From an uncultured Veillonella sp. (GTDB lineage: Bacteria; Bacillota; Negativicutes; Veillonellales; Veillonellaceae): 48,292 nt of DNA. Position numbers and translations under genes: made by a program. The DNA lies in assembly GCA_900544365.1 (NCBI GenBank), contig UQVF01000008.1:1-48292 (forward strand). Reading direction: 5' to 3'. Positions 8,612 to 17,126 of this stretch are shown in pieces (positions within the stretch are counted from its first letter, which is position 1; the number at the start of each line of letters is the position of its first letter). The notes under the pieces are model-generated. The model saw only the letters and a list, made by a program, of their open reading frames with translations. It was not told the origin of the DNA and made no database searches.

Positions 8612-9343
8612 ATGAATACCTACGATTTTAAACTGGATATTTTTGAAGGCCCTTTGGATCTTTTGTTGCATTTGATTGAAAAGAATCAGATTGATATATA
8701 CGATATTCCCATTGTGAATATCACCTCACAATATATGGACATACTGAAAACTTGGAATCAATTCGATATTGCCTATAGTAGTGAGTTTTTAGTGATGGCG
8801 GCTACTTTGTTACAGATTAAGTCACGTCTTTTATTGCCTAAAGTCAATCATAAGGATGAAAGTGATACAGAAGATCCTCGAGACGAATTAGTGAACCGAT
8901 TGGTGGAGTTTAAACGTATCAAAGAATTGACGGGGTTGTTAGAAGAACGTGTATCCGATGGTTCCTATGTATTCAATAGACCAGAAGAACTTAGCCAAAT
9001 GGGATTAGATCTTGTGTGTACTGTGGAATGGGATGCGCTCGTGGCGTGCTTTCAGAAAGTGCAAGAAAGGTATCATTGTCTTGAAGTAGAAGCTCCTAAA
9101 GTTGTGATGGAACGGGAAGAATATACATTAGAGCAAGGAATTGAAGATGTATTACTAGCGACGAGACAGCAACAAGTGCCCTGTGTAAATTTATTTGCTA
9201 AGGCACAGACAAAGGAAGAAAGAGTGGTTACATTTTTGGCGTTACTAGAGTTGATGAAACGTCAACTGTTGCGGATTATTGTGGGCAATCACGATGTATA
9301 TAGTGTGATTGTAGAAGGTATAGAAGAAGGAGAGGCCCTGTGA
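8612..9343 (+). CDS. scpA: Segregation and condensation protein A (kleisin)
   Basis: Kleisin subunit of the SMC-ScpA-ScpB condensin, which bridges the SMC heads for chromosome compaction and segregation. The 243-residue protein carries the N-terminal ScpA signature FEGPLDLLLHLIEKNQIDIY at residues 10-29, an acidic variable centre, and a C-terminal winged-helix segment (FLALLELMKRQLLRI) that contacts the SMC head. The ATG follows AAAGGAG. It overlaps scpB by 4 bases (GTGA), the usual coupled arrangement. It is the first gene of an operon that runs to ispH/rpsA. Confidence 0.95.
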   Translation: MNTYDFKLDIFEGPLDLLLHLIEKNQIDIYDIPIVNITSQYMDILKTWNQFDIAYSSEFLVMAATLLQIKSRLLLPKVNHKDESDTEDPRDELVNRLVEFKRIKELTGLLEERVSDGSYVFNRPEELSQMGLDLVCTVEWDALVACFQKVQERYHCLEVEAPKVVMEREEYTLEQGIEDVLLATRQQQVPCVNLFAKAQTKEERVVTFLALLELMKRQLLRIIVGNHDVYSVIVEGIEEGEAL

Positions 9344-9876
9344 GTAGCATTGAATTTCAGCAGTTAGAAGCTGTTTTATTTGCAGCGGCTACCCCTTTAA
9401 CGGTAGATACATTAGCAGATATTTTTGAAGTTTATGTACCAGAAGTTGAAAGAGCTATCAAAGCTTATGAAGAAAGTTTGATACAAGAACGGCGAGGTAT
9501 TCGGATTCGTAAAAGTGCATCGGGTATAGAATTGGTGAGCGCCCAAGAATGCAGTGAATTTGTTACTAAAATTCGCCACAGAGATGAAAAGCTATCTGGG
9601 GCGGCCATGGAAACGTTGGCAGTGATTGCTTTCAAACAGCCTATCACAAAAGGTGAAGTAGAAGAGTTTCGTGGTGTAAACTGTGAAAAAGTATTAAAAC
9701 AATTACTGGCCCGTGACATGATTGTGGAGTTAGGACGAAAGGAAACTATAGGACGTCCTGTGATTTACGGAACGTCGGATAACTTTTTAAGGACGGTAGG
9801 TGCGAATTCTATTGAAGAGTTGCAACAGTCTATGCCTCTTTCAGAGACGTTATCCATAAATACAGAAGGAGAATAA
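9340..9876 (+). CDS. scpB: Segregation and condensation protein B
   Basis: ScpB dimers bind the central part of ScpA in the SMC condensin. The 178-residue product has the two winged-helix domains of the family: an N-terminal LEAVLFAAATPLTVDTLA and a second with METLAVIAFKQPITKGEVEE and the stretch IGRPVIYGTSDNFL. Translation starts at a GTG that overlaps the scpA stop (GTGA), so the two are probably translationally coupled. rluB begins one base after its stop. Confidence 0.95.
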   Translation: MSSIEFQQLEAVLFAAATPLTVDTLADIFEVYVPEVERAIKAYEESLIQERRGIRIRKSASGIELVSAQECSEFVTKIRHRDEKLSGAAMETLAVIAFKQPITKGEVEEFRGVNCEKVLKQLLARDMIVELGRKETIGRPVIYGTSDNFLRTVGANSIEELQQSMPLSETLSINTEGE

Positions 9877-9877
9877 T

Positions 9878-10600
9878 ATGGAACTAGAACGTTTGCAAAA
9901 ATATATTGCTCGTTGTGGTGTGGCATCACGACGAAAAGCAGAAGAATTAATTACCTCTGGTAAAGTACTTGTGAATGGTAAATATGTAAAAGAATTGGGC
10001 GCTAAGGTAAATCCTACACGTGACCGTGTCAAAGTGGATGGACAATTGTTAGAGCCAGAGGCGTTGGAATATTATATTTTCAACAAGCCAAAAGGGGTGA
10101 TTACATCCATTACAGATCCTGAAGGACGTAAAACTGTCATGGACTATATTAACTCTGTAAAAGCTCGTATTTATCCTGTAGGTCGATTAGATTACCATAC
10201 AGAAGGATTATTGCTATTGACGAATGATGGAACTATGGCGCAAAACTTAGCACATCCATCAAAAGGTGTGACAAAAACATACGAAGTAAAAGTAAAAGAT
10301 CGTGTCTTTGATGAACATTTGGAGCAGTTAGCAGTAGGTGTCACATTAGAAGATGGTGTAACTGCACCTTGTGAAATTACAGATTATGGATTTAATGGAA
10401 AAACAGGTCTTACTACTGTAGAAATTACGATTCATGAAGGTCGTAATCGCCAAGTACGTCGTATGTTTGAACATTTTGGGTATTCCATTCATAATTTGAA
10501 ACGTATCAATTATGCAGGATTGACGTTAAAAGGGTTAAAGCGTGGAGCATTCCGTAAATTAACACGAGAAGAAGTGAAACAATTACAGGCTATAAAATAA
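9878..10600 (+). CDS. rluB: rRNA pseudouridine synthase, RluB/RsuA family
   Basis: Isomerises a uridine in ribosomal RNA, by analogy U2605 of 23S rRNA for the RluB type found next to scpB in Firmicutes. The 240-residue protein has an S4 RNA-binding domain at residues 1-60 (RLQKYIARCGVASRRKAEEL). The synthase domain has the catalytic Asp105 in GRLDYHTEGLLLLTNDG and the C-terminal EGRNRQVRRMFEHFG motif. The exact target base cannot be told from sequence; RluB is chosen by genomic context (scpA-scpB-rluB). Confidence 0.9.
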   Translation: MELERLQKYIARCGVASRRKAEELITSGKVLVNGKYVKELGAKVNPTRDRVKVDGQLLEPEALEYYIFNKPKGVITSITDPEGRKTVMDYINSVKARIYPVGRLDYHTEGLLLLTNDGTMAQNLAHPSKGVTKTYEVKVKDRVFDEHLEQLAVGVTLEDGVTAPCEITDYGFNGKTGLTTVEITIHEGRNRQVRRMFEHFGYSIHNLKRINYAGLTLKGLKRGAFRKLTREEVKQLQAIK

Positions 10601-10608
10601 GGGTGAAT

Positions 10609-11853
10609 ATGAAACGAATTATTGTCATCGGTGGTGGCGCTGCAGGTCTTATGGCGGGTGTTCGTGCGGCACAATTAGGTGCGTCTGTGCACATTATTGA
10701 AAAAATGAAGATGGTAGGCCTTAAAATGGGGATTACAGGTAAAGGGCGTTGTAATGTGACTAATGCAGCTCCCATAGAAGATTTTATTAAACAAACACCG
10801 GGGAATGGTAAGTTCCTATATAGTGCTTACCAACAATGGACCAATGAAGATATGATTCATTTGCTCAATAGTTGGGGCGTCTCTACTAAGGTTGAGCGAG
10901 GTGGTCGTGTATTTCCAGAATCTGATAAAGCTACAGATGTACGCAATGCTTTTATCGACACATATCGTAAATTAGGTGGACAGCTTCACTTAGAAGAAGT
11001 TGTTAAGGATTTGATTGTAAAAAATGGAGCTATTACAGGTGTTATTACAGATAAGGGAACCTATACTTGCGATGCAGCGATTATCGCTACAGGAGGGATG
11101 TCGTATCCATTGACTGGGTCTACTGGAGATGGCTATGAATTAGCTTCTTCTGTGGGACATTCCATCGTAGAACTGCGGCCATCCTTAATTCCTTTAGAAA
11201 CGAAAGAACATTGGGTGAAAGACTTAATGGGGCTAAGTTTAAAAAATGTAGAAGTCGCTATTATTGCGAAAAATAAGGTGCAAACAAAACAATTTGGAGA
11301 AATGCTATTTGCCCATTTTGGGGTGACAGGACCAATTATTCTATCTGCCTCTCATACAGTGACAAAGTTACTCAAGAAAAAAGTAGATCCTATCATTATT
11401 GAAATGAATTTGAAACCAGCGTTAACTCGTGAGGTCTTAGATAAGCGTGTACAACGGGATTTCAGTGAGTCTCAAAATAAGCAATTAGTAAATGTATTGA
11501 AAGGTTTATTGCCATCCAAATTAATTCCAGTTATTTGTCAACTAGCAGAGTTAGAAGGAACCAAGGCTATTCACGATATTACCAAAGAGGAGCGCTTGCG
11601 GTTAGTGGATACTATACAACATATGCGGCTCACCGTTCATAAACCTCGCCCTATAGCGGAGGCTATTGTGACTGCTGGGGGAATTTCTGTAAAAGAAGTA
11701 GATCCCAAAACGATGCAATCTAAATTGGTGAGTGGTTTATATATGGCGGGAGAAGTCTTGGATGTAGATGCTTTCACAGGAGGCTATAATCTGCAAGTTG
11801 CCTTTTCCACAGCCTACGTAGCTGCCACTCATGCAGCAGAAGGAGGAGTCTAA
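10609..11853 (+). CDS. NAD(P)/FAD-dependent oxidoreductase, HI0933/YhiN family
   Basis: Flavoprotein of the HI0933-like (BaiN-like) family, whose cellular substrate is generally unknown. The N-terminus has the dinucleotide-binding motif VIGGGAAGLMAG, followed by the family marker MGITGKGRCNVTNA. The C-terminus has the FAD-binding GEVLDVDAFTGGYNLQ and AFSTAYVA. At 414 residues it is of usual length. The ATG at 10609 is preferred over a GTG at 10603 because the glycine motif then lies near the N-terminus as usual, and GGGTG precedes it. It lies between rluB and cmk, an order also seen in other Firmicutes. Confidence 0.88.
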   Translation: MKRIIVIGGGAAGLMAGVRAAQLGASVHIIEKMKMVGLKMGITGKGRCNVTNAAPIEDFIKQTPGNGKFLYSAYQQWTNEDMIHLLNSWGVSTKVERGGRVFPESDKATDVRNAFIDTYRKLGGQLHLEEVVKDLIVKNGAITGVITDKGTYTCDAAIIATGGMSYPLTGSTGDGYELASSVGHSIVELRPSLIPLETKEHWVKDLMGLSLKNVEVAIIAKNKVQTKQFGEMLFAHFGVTGPIILSASHTVTKLLKKKVDPIIIEMNLKPALTREVLDKRVQRDFSESQNKQLVNVLKGLLPSKLIPVICQLAELEGTKAIHDITKEERLRLVDTIQHMRLTVHKPRPIAEAIVTAGGISVKEVDPKTMQSKLVSGLYMAGEVLDVDAFTGGYNLQVAFSTAYVAATHAAEGGV

Positions 11854-11854
11854 T

Positions 11855-12541
11855 ATGAATCGACGAATTTCTGTAGCTATTGATGGTCCTGCTGGTGCAG
11901 GTAAAAGTAGTATTTCTAAAGTAGTAGCCAAAACGTTAGGCTATTTATATATTGATACAGGGGCCATGTATCGTGGTATTACATGGGTTTTATTAGATAT
12001 GGGTGTCTCCATTGACGATGCTGAGGCTGTGGCACAAGCTTTACCTCATATTCAATTGGAATTACAAGCTACTGAAAGTGGCCTTGTGGTATTGGTAAAT
12101 GGTCGTGATGTATCTCAGGAAATCCGCACACAATATGTAACTAGTCATGTATCACAGGTGGCAGCACAAAAAGCGGTGCGCACAAAATTAGTGGATATGC
12201 AACGACAGATGGCAGCTGCTGGTGGTGTCATTTTAGACGGTCGAGATATTGGTTCCGTGGTGTTACCTAATGCGGAATTGAAAGTCTATTTAACAGCATC
12301 TGTGGAAACTCGTGGTCATAGACGTTGGCTAGAATTGAAAGATTCCGAACATATTTCTTTAGAAGAGGTATGTCGCACTGTAGCTGAGCGAGATGCTATG
12401 GATATGAACCGGGAGGAATCTCCTCTTGTATGTGTAGATGATGCAGTGGTTGTAGAAACTGATCATCTCAGTATAGAAGAAACTGTACAAACACTTATCG
12501 ACTTAATTCGCAAAACGGAATTAGGAGGCCATCATGGATAA
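11855..12541 (+). CDS. cmk: Cytidylate kinase
   Basis: Phosphorylates CMP and dCMP with ATP in the cytoplasm for pyrimidine nucleotide supply. The 228-residue protein has the P-loop DGPAGAGKSS (10-19), the CMP-binding segment YIDTGAMYRGITW, and GRDIGSVVLPNAELKVYLTA with the lid arginines after it. The ATG at 11855 follows AAGGAGGAGT, an excellent ribosome site. An in-frame ATG at 11831 lies inside the previous gene and lacks one. It overlaps plsC by 8 bases. Confidence 0.95.
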   Translation: MNRRISVAIDGPAGAGKSSISKVVAKTLGYLYIDTGAMYRGITWVLLDMGVSIDDAEAVAQALPHIQLELQATESGLVVLVNGRDVSQEIRTQYVTSHVSQVAAQKAVRTKLVDMQRQMAAAGGVILDGRDIGSVVLPNAELKVYLTASVETRGHRRWLELKDSEHISLEEVCRTVAERDAMDMNREESPLVCVDDAVVVETDHLSIEETVQTLIDLIRKTELGGHHG

Positions 12542-13139
12542 ATTTTCTGAATGCTTATGGCGATCTGCATTTACTATCGTCTATGGATGGTGGTATAGGA
12601 CAAAGGTGTATGGGAAAGAAAATGTGCCTAAAGAAGGACCAGTCATTATTTCACCGAACCATAAAAGTAATAATGATCCCCCTTTGTGTGGTTTTGCATT
12701 GCCACGTCATGTGAACTTCATGGCAAAAGAGGAATTATTTAGAAATCCAATTTCTAAATTAGTTTGTACTTGGCTAGGCGCCTTTCCAGTACGCCGTGGT
12801 GGAGTCGATAAACTAGCTATACGCCATGCTATGAATTTGTTGAAAGATAATTTAATGCTAGGTATTTTCCCAGAAGGGACACGACAAAAGGGTGACACCT
12901 TAGGGCGGTTTCACGATGGAGTGGCTTCGATGGCATTGCGCACAGGGGTTTCAGTAGTACCGGTGGCAATTGTGGGTAGTGACAAGATGATTCGTGGAGA
13001 GGTTGCTGTTATTATTGGAAAACCGATTGCTGTAGAAAAAGCAAAAGCAACAGTAGAAGCTATTGCAGATGTGAACCATAAGGTAAAAACAGCTATCCAA
13101 ACTATGATTGATGATTATAAAGCAGGTAAGTATAAATAG
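12534..13139 (+). CDS. plsC: 1-acyl-sn-glycerol-3-phosphate acyltransferase
   Basis: Adds the second acyl chain to lysophosphatidic acid to form phosphatidic acid at the inner membrane. The 201-residue protein has the HX4D catalytic motif (His43 to Asp48, HKSNND), the substrate motif FPEGTR (112-117), and a hydrophobic N-terminal segment. Overlap with cmk and the 9-base gap to ispH/rpsA place it in the same operon. The cmk-plsC-ispH/rpsA order is typical of Clostridia and Negativicutes. Confidence 0.93.
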   Translation: MDKFSECLWRSAFTIVYGWWYRTKVYGKENVPKEGPVIISPNHKSNNDPPLCGFALPRHVNFMAKEELFRNPISKLVCTWLGAFPVRRGGVDKLAIRHAMNLLKDNLMLGIFPEGTRQKGDTLGRFHDGVASMALRTGVSVVPVAIVGSDKMIRGEVAVIIGKPIAVEKAKATVEAIADVNHKVKTAIQTMIDDYKAGKYK

Positions 13140-13148
13140 GGGAATGCT

Positions 13149-15056
13149 ATGTTTACAATACGATTAGCGGAAAATTGTGGCTTTTGTTATGGCGTAAAGC
13201 GCGCTGTTACGATGGCAGAAAAAGCAGCAGACTCAAAAGATGTGAGTTATACATTGGGGCCTATTATTCATAACCCTCAAGTGGTAGGTCGACTTGAAGA
13301 TAATGGTGTGTATGCTATTAATGAATTAAGTGATGTGCAAGAAGGTACTGTTATCATTCGCTCTCATGGGGTTGGTCCAGAAGTATATGAAGAAGCAGAA
13401 ACACGGGGATTACCCGTGATTGATGCTACTTGCCCACATGTACAGAAGGCACAGCGCGATGCAAAGTCTGTAGTGGATGAAGGATTAACCTTAGTTATTC
13501 TTGGGGAGAAGAAGCATCCAGAGGTAAAGAGTATTAATCTGTGGGCAGGTAATAAAGGCATTATCGTAGAAACAGAAGAAGATGCTAAAAATATTCAATT
13601 CGTGGAAAAAATTGGTGTTGTTGTACAAACTACCTTTTCACAATTTAAGTTTCAAAGTATAATAAAAATATTAGAACAAAAATCTAAGGATCAAAAGATT
13701 TTCAAAACCATTTGTCAGGCTACAGAAGAACGTCAAAACTCTGCAGTGGCACTGGCTAAGGAAGTGGATCTTATGATCGTGGTAGGTGGGAAAAACTCTG
13801 GCAACACGACTAGATTAGCAGAAGTATGTCGTGATGTAGGGTGTACTACATATCACATCGAAACTGCTACTGAAATACAAATGACGTGGTTGAAGGACGT
13901 TACAACAGTAGGAGTCACGGCTGGTGCATCGACACCAGACTGGATAATTAAGGAGGTCATTCAGACGATGGAAAATTTTGCAGAATTATTTGCAGCATCA
14001 GAAGCGCAAGCAGAAGAATTTAAGAAAGGTAATGTGATTGAAGGGGAAGTTGTACAAATCGATGACGAACGTGCATATGTATCCTTTGGCTACAAAACAG
14101 AAGCACAATTAGAAAGAAAAGAAATGGCATACCCTACACCAGCTTCTGCTAAAGATGTATTAAAGGAAGGCGACAAAATCAAAGCTGTTATCCTTAACCA
14201 CATCAAAGAAGATAGCCCTATCTATCTTTCTATCACTCGTTTGGCTAAAGATGAAGATTGGCAATATGTTATTGAAGCACAAGAAAAAGATGAACCAATC
14301 ATCTGTAAAGGTGTGGATGCAATTCCTGCAGGTTTAGTCGTAACTGTTAAGTCTTTACGTGGTTTCATTCCACTTTCCCAAGGTGACATTCACTTCGTGA
14401 AATCCCTTGATAACTTAGTAGGTACAGAATTTGAAGCTAAAGTACTTGAAGTTGAAGAAAAGAAAAACCGTTTGGTTCTTTCCCGTCGTGAAGTACTTGA
14501 AGTGGAACGCCAAGCTAAATTAAAAGAAGCGTTAGCAAATGTAGAAGTTGGCGGTACTTACAAAGGTACTGTTCGCAAAATCATGCCTTACGGCGCATTC
14601 GTTGATATCGGAGGAATCGAAGGTTTACTTCACATTTCCGACATCTCTTGGCAAAAAATTAAACGCGTTGAAGACGTGTTAGCAGTTGGTCAAGAAATCG
14701 ACGTTAAATTACAATCCTTTGATGAAGAAAACAGCAAAATCTCTTTATCTTTAAAAGCATTATCCAAAAGCCCATGGGACGTTGCAGAAGAAACAATCCA
14801 TGTAGGTGATGTGGTAACTGGTAAAGTGGTTCGTACAGTTCAATACGGTGCATTCGTTGCTATCAACGATGACATTCAAGGTTTACTTCACATCTCTCAA
14901 GTGACTAAACAACGTAATGCAAAAGTAGAAGATTACTTGAACCGCGGTCAAGAAGTGGAAGTAGAAGTAATTTCTTTCAACAAAGATGAAAAGAAATTAG
15001 GTTTAAAATTAACTGAATTAATGGAACCAGTAGCAACTGAAGAAGAAGCTGAATAA
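13149..15056 (+). CDS. ispH: Fused IspH (HMBPP reductase) and ribosomal protein S1
   Basis: A bifunctional 635-residue polypeptide. Residues 1 to about 275 are 4-hydroxy-3-methylbut-2-enyl diphosphate reductase, the last step of the non-mevalonate isoprenoid pathway, with the three 4Fe-4S cysteines Cys13 (NCGFCYG), Cys95 (DATCPHV) and Cys189 (TICQAT). Residues from about 293 to 620 form four S1 RNA-binding repeats; the third and fourth are the clearest (YGAFVDIGGIEGLLHISDI and YGAFVAINDDIQGLLHISQV). Such IspH-S1 fusions are known in Clostridia and Negativicutes. Codon use changes at the junction: the S1 part favours ATC, AAC, TTC and CGT and shows no ATA, while the IspH part uses ATA and CGA. 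An in-frame ATG with an upstream Shine-Dalgarno lies at the boundary. The gene is the last of the scpA operon. Confidence 0.95.
   Translation: MFTIRLAENCGFCYGVKRAVTMAEKAADSKDVSYTLGPIIHNPQVVGRLEDNGVYAINELSDVQEGTVIIRSHGVGPEVYEEAETRGLPVIDATCPHVQKAQRDAKSVVDEGLTLVILGEKKHPEVKSINLWAGNKGIIVETEEDAKNIQFVEKIGVVVQTTFSQFKFQSIIKILEQKSKDQKIFKTICQATEERQNSAVALAKEVDLMIVVGGKNSGNTTRLAEVCRDVGCTTYHIETATEIQMTWLKDVTTVGVTAGASTPDWIIKEVIQTMENFAELFAASEAQAEEFKKGNVIEGEVVQIDDERAYVSFGYKTEAQLERKEMAYPTPASAKDVLKEGDKIKAVILNHIKEDSPIYLSITRLAKDEDWQYVIEAQEKDEPIICKGVDAIPAGLVVTVKSLRGFIPLSQGDIHFVKSLDNLVGTEFEAKVLEVEEKKNRLVLSRREVLEVERQAKLKEALANVEVGGTYKGTVRKIMPYGAFVDIGGIEGLLHISDISWQKIKRVEDVLAVGQEIDVKLQSFDEENSKISLSLKALSKSPWDVAEETIHVGDVVTGKVVRTVQYGAFVAINDDIQGLLHISQVTKQRNAKVEDYLNRGQEVEVEVISFNKDEKKLGLKLTELMEPVATEEEAE
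13950..13970 (+). promoter_or_regulatory. Internal Shine-Dalgarno and in-frame ATG at the IspH/S1 junction
   Basis: AAGGAGGT at 13950-13957 is followed, about 11 bases on, by ATG at 13968 (Met274 of the fusion), in frame and just between the two enzyme parts. Starting here would give a free S1 protein of 362 residues. The spacing is longer than ideal. The codons AAG GAG GTC encode KEV, so the match could be incidental. Confidence 0.4.
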
Positions 15057-15071
15057 TTTCTATATAATAGA

Positions 15072-15108
15072 AGAACAGTAGGTCCAATGGACTTACTGTT
15101 CTTTTTTT
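15072..15108 (+). terminator. Rho-independent terminator of the scpA-ispH/rpsA operon
   Basis: A 14-bp stem (AGAACAGTAGGTCC with GGACTTACTGTTCT, one G-U pair) and a 3-nt loop are followed by seven T residues, 15 bases after the stop codon. Confidence 0.93.
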
Positions 15109-15124
15109 GCTTTCGTTTATGTGA

Positions 15125-15130
15125 TACAAT
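15125..15130 (+). promoter_or_regulatory. Candidate -10 element for der
   Basis: TACAAT lies 64 bases before the der start and directly after the terminator. The -35 region is only a T-run, so support is weak. Confidence 0.3.
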
Positions 15131-15193
15131 ATAGGTTGATAAATTATGTGTTCTTATTCTTCCTATTGGGAAGTTGAAATATGAGGTGAAAGT

Positions 15194-16528
15194 ATGTCAA
15201 AACCATTAGTTGCGGTCGTAGGGAGACCAAATGTAGGGAAGTCTACATTATTTAATGCCATTGTGAATAAACGAATTTCTATTGTAGAAGATATTCCAGG
15301 TGTAACACGAGACAGAATTTATTTCGATGCAGAGTGGTTACAACGAGAATTTACTATGATCGACACAGGAGGAATTGAGTTCATCACTGCGGAAAGTCAT
15401 GAAATCCCTAAGATGATGCGTTTTCAAGCCCAATTAGCTATTGAAGAAGCAGATGTGATCCTCTTTGTTGTAGATGGTAAACAAGGCATTACGATTGCCG
15501 ATGAAGAAGTGGCAAATTTATTGCGTGCTAGCGGTAAGCCTGTGATTCTTGTAGTTAATAAAATCGACAGTGTGAACCAAGAAGCCAATATTTATGAGTT
15601 CTATAATTTAGGCATAGGTGATCCAATTGGTATTTCTGCAAAAAATTTAATGAACTTAGGTGATTTGCTAGATGATGTGGTGAAACATTTCCCTCCACAA
15701 AGTGCTAGCGAGGAAGATGAAGATACAATCCATGTAGCATTGATTGGTCGCCCTAATGTGGGTAAATCATCTCTTACAAATGCTTTGTTAGGTCAAGAAC
15801 GGGTTATCGTCAGTGATGTAGCTGGTACAACACGTGATTCTATCGATACTCATTGGAGCCATGATGGACAGGATTTTGTGTTAATTGATACAGCAGGTAT
15901 GCGTCGTAAATCTCGTATTGATGCACCTGTAGAGCGTTATAGTATTGTTCGTTCTCTTCGTGCTATTGATCGTTCTGATATTGTAGTGTTAGTTCTAGAT
16001 GCTACAGATGGAGTGACTGAGCAAGATAAAAAAATTGTTGGTTATGCTCACGAATCTGGTAAAGGTTTAGTCATCGTTGTCAACAAATGGGATTTGATTG
16101 AAAAAGATGATAAAACTACACTACGATTTACAGAAGATATTTATGATGAAATGGCTTTCTTGCGGTATGCACCTATCTTGTTTGCGTCGGCTTTGACGAA
16201 ACAACGCATTCATCGCTTAGCAGAATTAATTAAATATGTATCTGAGCAACAACATATGCGTATTTCTACAAGTGTATTGAACCAATTGTTATCAGATGCA
16301 CAAACGGTAAACCCAGTGCCATCTCGTGGTGGTCGGATTCCTAAAATTTACTATATGACACAGGCAAGCGTAAAACCTCCTACGTTCATTTTATTTGTGA
16401 ATGAACCAGACTTAATTCATTTCTCCTATATGCGTTTCTTGGAGAACCGCTTGCGTGAATCATTTGGCTTTGAAGGGACTCCAATTCGATTAGTACTTCG
16501 TGGTAAGAAGGGAACTGATGAAGAATGA
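15194..16528 (+). CDS. der: Ribosome assembly GTPase Der (EngA)
   Basis: Essential GTPase that assists maturation of the 50S subunit. The 444-residue protein has two tandem G domains, each with a GRPNVGKS P-loop (residues 10-17 and about 181-188) and NKxD motifs (NKID, NKWD), followed by a C-terminal KH-like domain ending near GTPIRLVLRGKK. The ATG follows GAGGTGAAAG. It overlaps plsY by 4 bases, linking it to phospholipid genes as in many Firmicutes (der-plsY-gpsA). Confidence 0.97.
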   Translation: MSKPLVAVVGRPNVGKSTLFNAIVNKRISIVEDIPGVTRDRIYFDAEWLQREFTMIDTGGIEFITAESHEIPKMMRFQAQLAIEEADVILFVVDGKQGITIADEEVANLLRASGKPVILVVNKIDSVNQEANIYEFYNLGIGDPIGISAKNLMNLGDLLDDVVKHFPPQSASEEDEDTIHVALIGRPNVGKSSLTNALLGQERVIVSDVAGTTRDSIDTHWSHDGQDFVLIDTAGMRRKSRIDAPVERYSIVRSLRAIDRSDIVVLVLDATDGVTEQDKKIVGYAHESGKGLVIVVNKWDLIEKDDKTTLRFTEDIYDEMAFLRYAPILFASALTKQRIHRLAELIKYVSEQQHMRISTSVLNQLLSDAQTVNPVPSRGGRIPKIYYMTQASVKPPTFILFVNEPDLIHFSYMRFLENRLRESFGFEGTPIRLVLRGKKGTDEE

Positions 16529-17124
16529 TAACGATGGAAATTGTTGTATTAATTTTGGTAGCGTACCTAGTAGGTTCTATTCCTACAGGTTTACTGATTG
16601 GAAAACTCTTTTTCCACACTGATGTGCGCCAATATGGTAGTAAAAATATTGGTGCTACTAATACCTATCGTGTATTAGGTATGAAAGCTGCCTTACCTGT
16701 GTTCTTAGGTGATGCTGGGAAAGGTGCTATAGGTGTGCTCTTGTTTTCGCCAAACCCAGAATGGATGATTGTAGGTGGATTATGTGCTATGATTGGTCAT
16801 AACTGGTCTATTTTTCTTGGCTTTTCTGGTGGTAGAGGAGTTGCTACAGGATTGGGCGTGCTCATTGCATTGTCTCCGATAGCAGCGTTAATTTGCTTTG
16901 CTGTATGGGCTATTATTGTTAAGTTCACTTCCTATGTATCCTTAGGGTCCATTGTAGCGGCTACATTAGTGCCTATTGTGATGTACTGCTTATCTGAGCC
17001 CTTGCCATATATTATCTTTGGTGCTGTAGCAGCATTGTTTGTCGTATTCCGTCATAGAGAAAACATTATGCGTCTTTTACAAGGAAAAGAATTAGCTGTG
17101 AAACGTATTACAAAGGATGAGTAA
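16525..17124 (+). CDS. plsY: Acyl-phosphate:glycerol-3-phosphate acyltransferase
   Basis: Integral membrane enzyme that transfers an acyl group from acyl-phosphate to glycerol-3-phosphate, the first step of phospholipid synthesis. The 199-residue protein has the PlsY motifs: YLVGSIPTGLLIGK with the following YGSKNIGATNTYRVLG, then GHNWSIFLGFSGGRGVATG, and about five to seven membrane helices. The ATG at 16525 overlaps the der stop; a second ATG at 16534 is possible and would remove only three residues. gpsA, which supplies its glycerol-3-phosphate, starts two bases downstream. Confidence 0.95.
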   Translation: MITMEIVVLILVAYLVGSIPTGLLIGKLFFHTDVRQYGSKNIGATNTYRVLGMKAALPVFLGDAGKGAIGVLLFSPNPEWMIVGGLCAMIGHNWSIFLGFSGGRGVATGLGVLIALSPIAALICFAVWAIIVKFTSYVSLGSIVAATLVPIVMYCLSEPLPYIIFGAVAALFVVFRHRENIMRLLQGKELAVKRITKDE

Positions 17125-17126
17125 TT

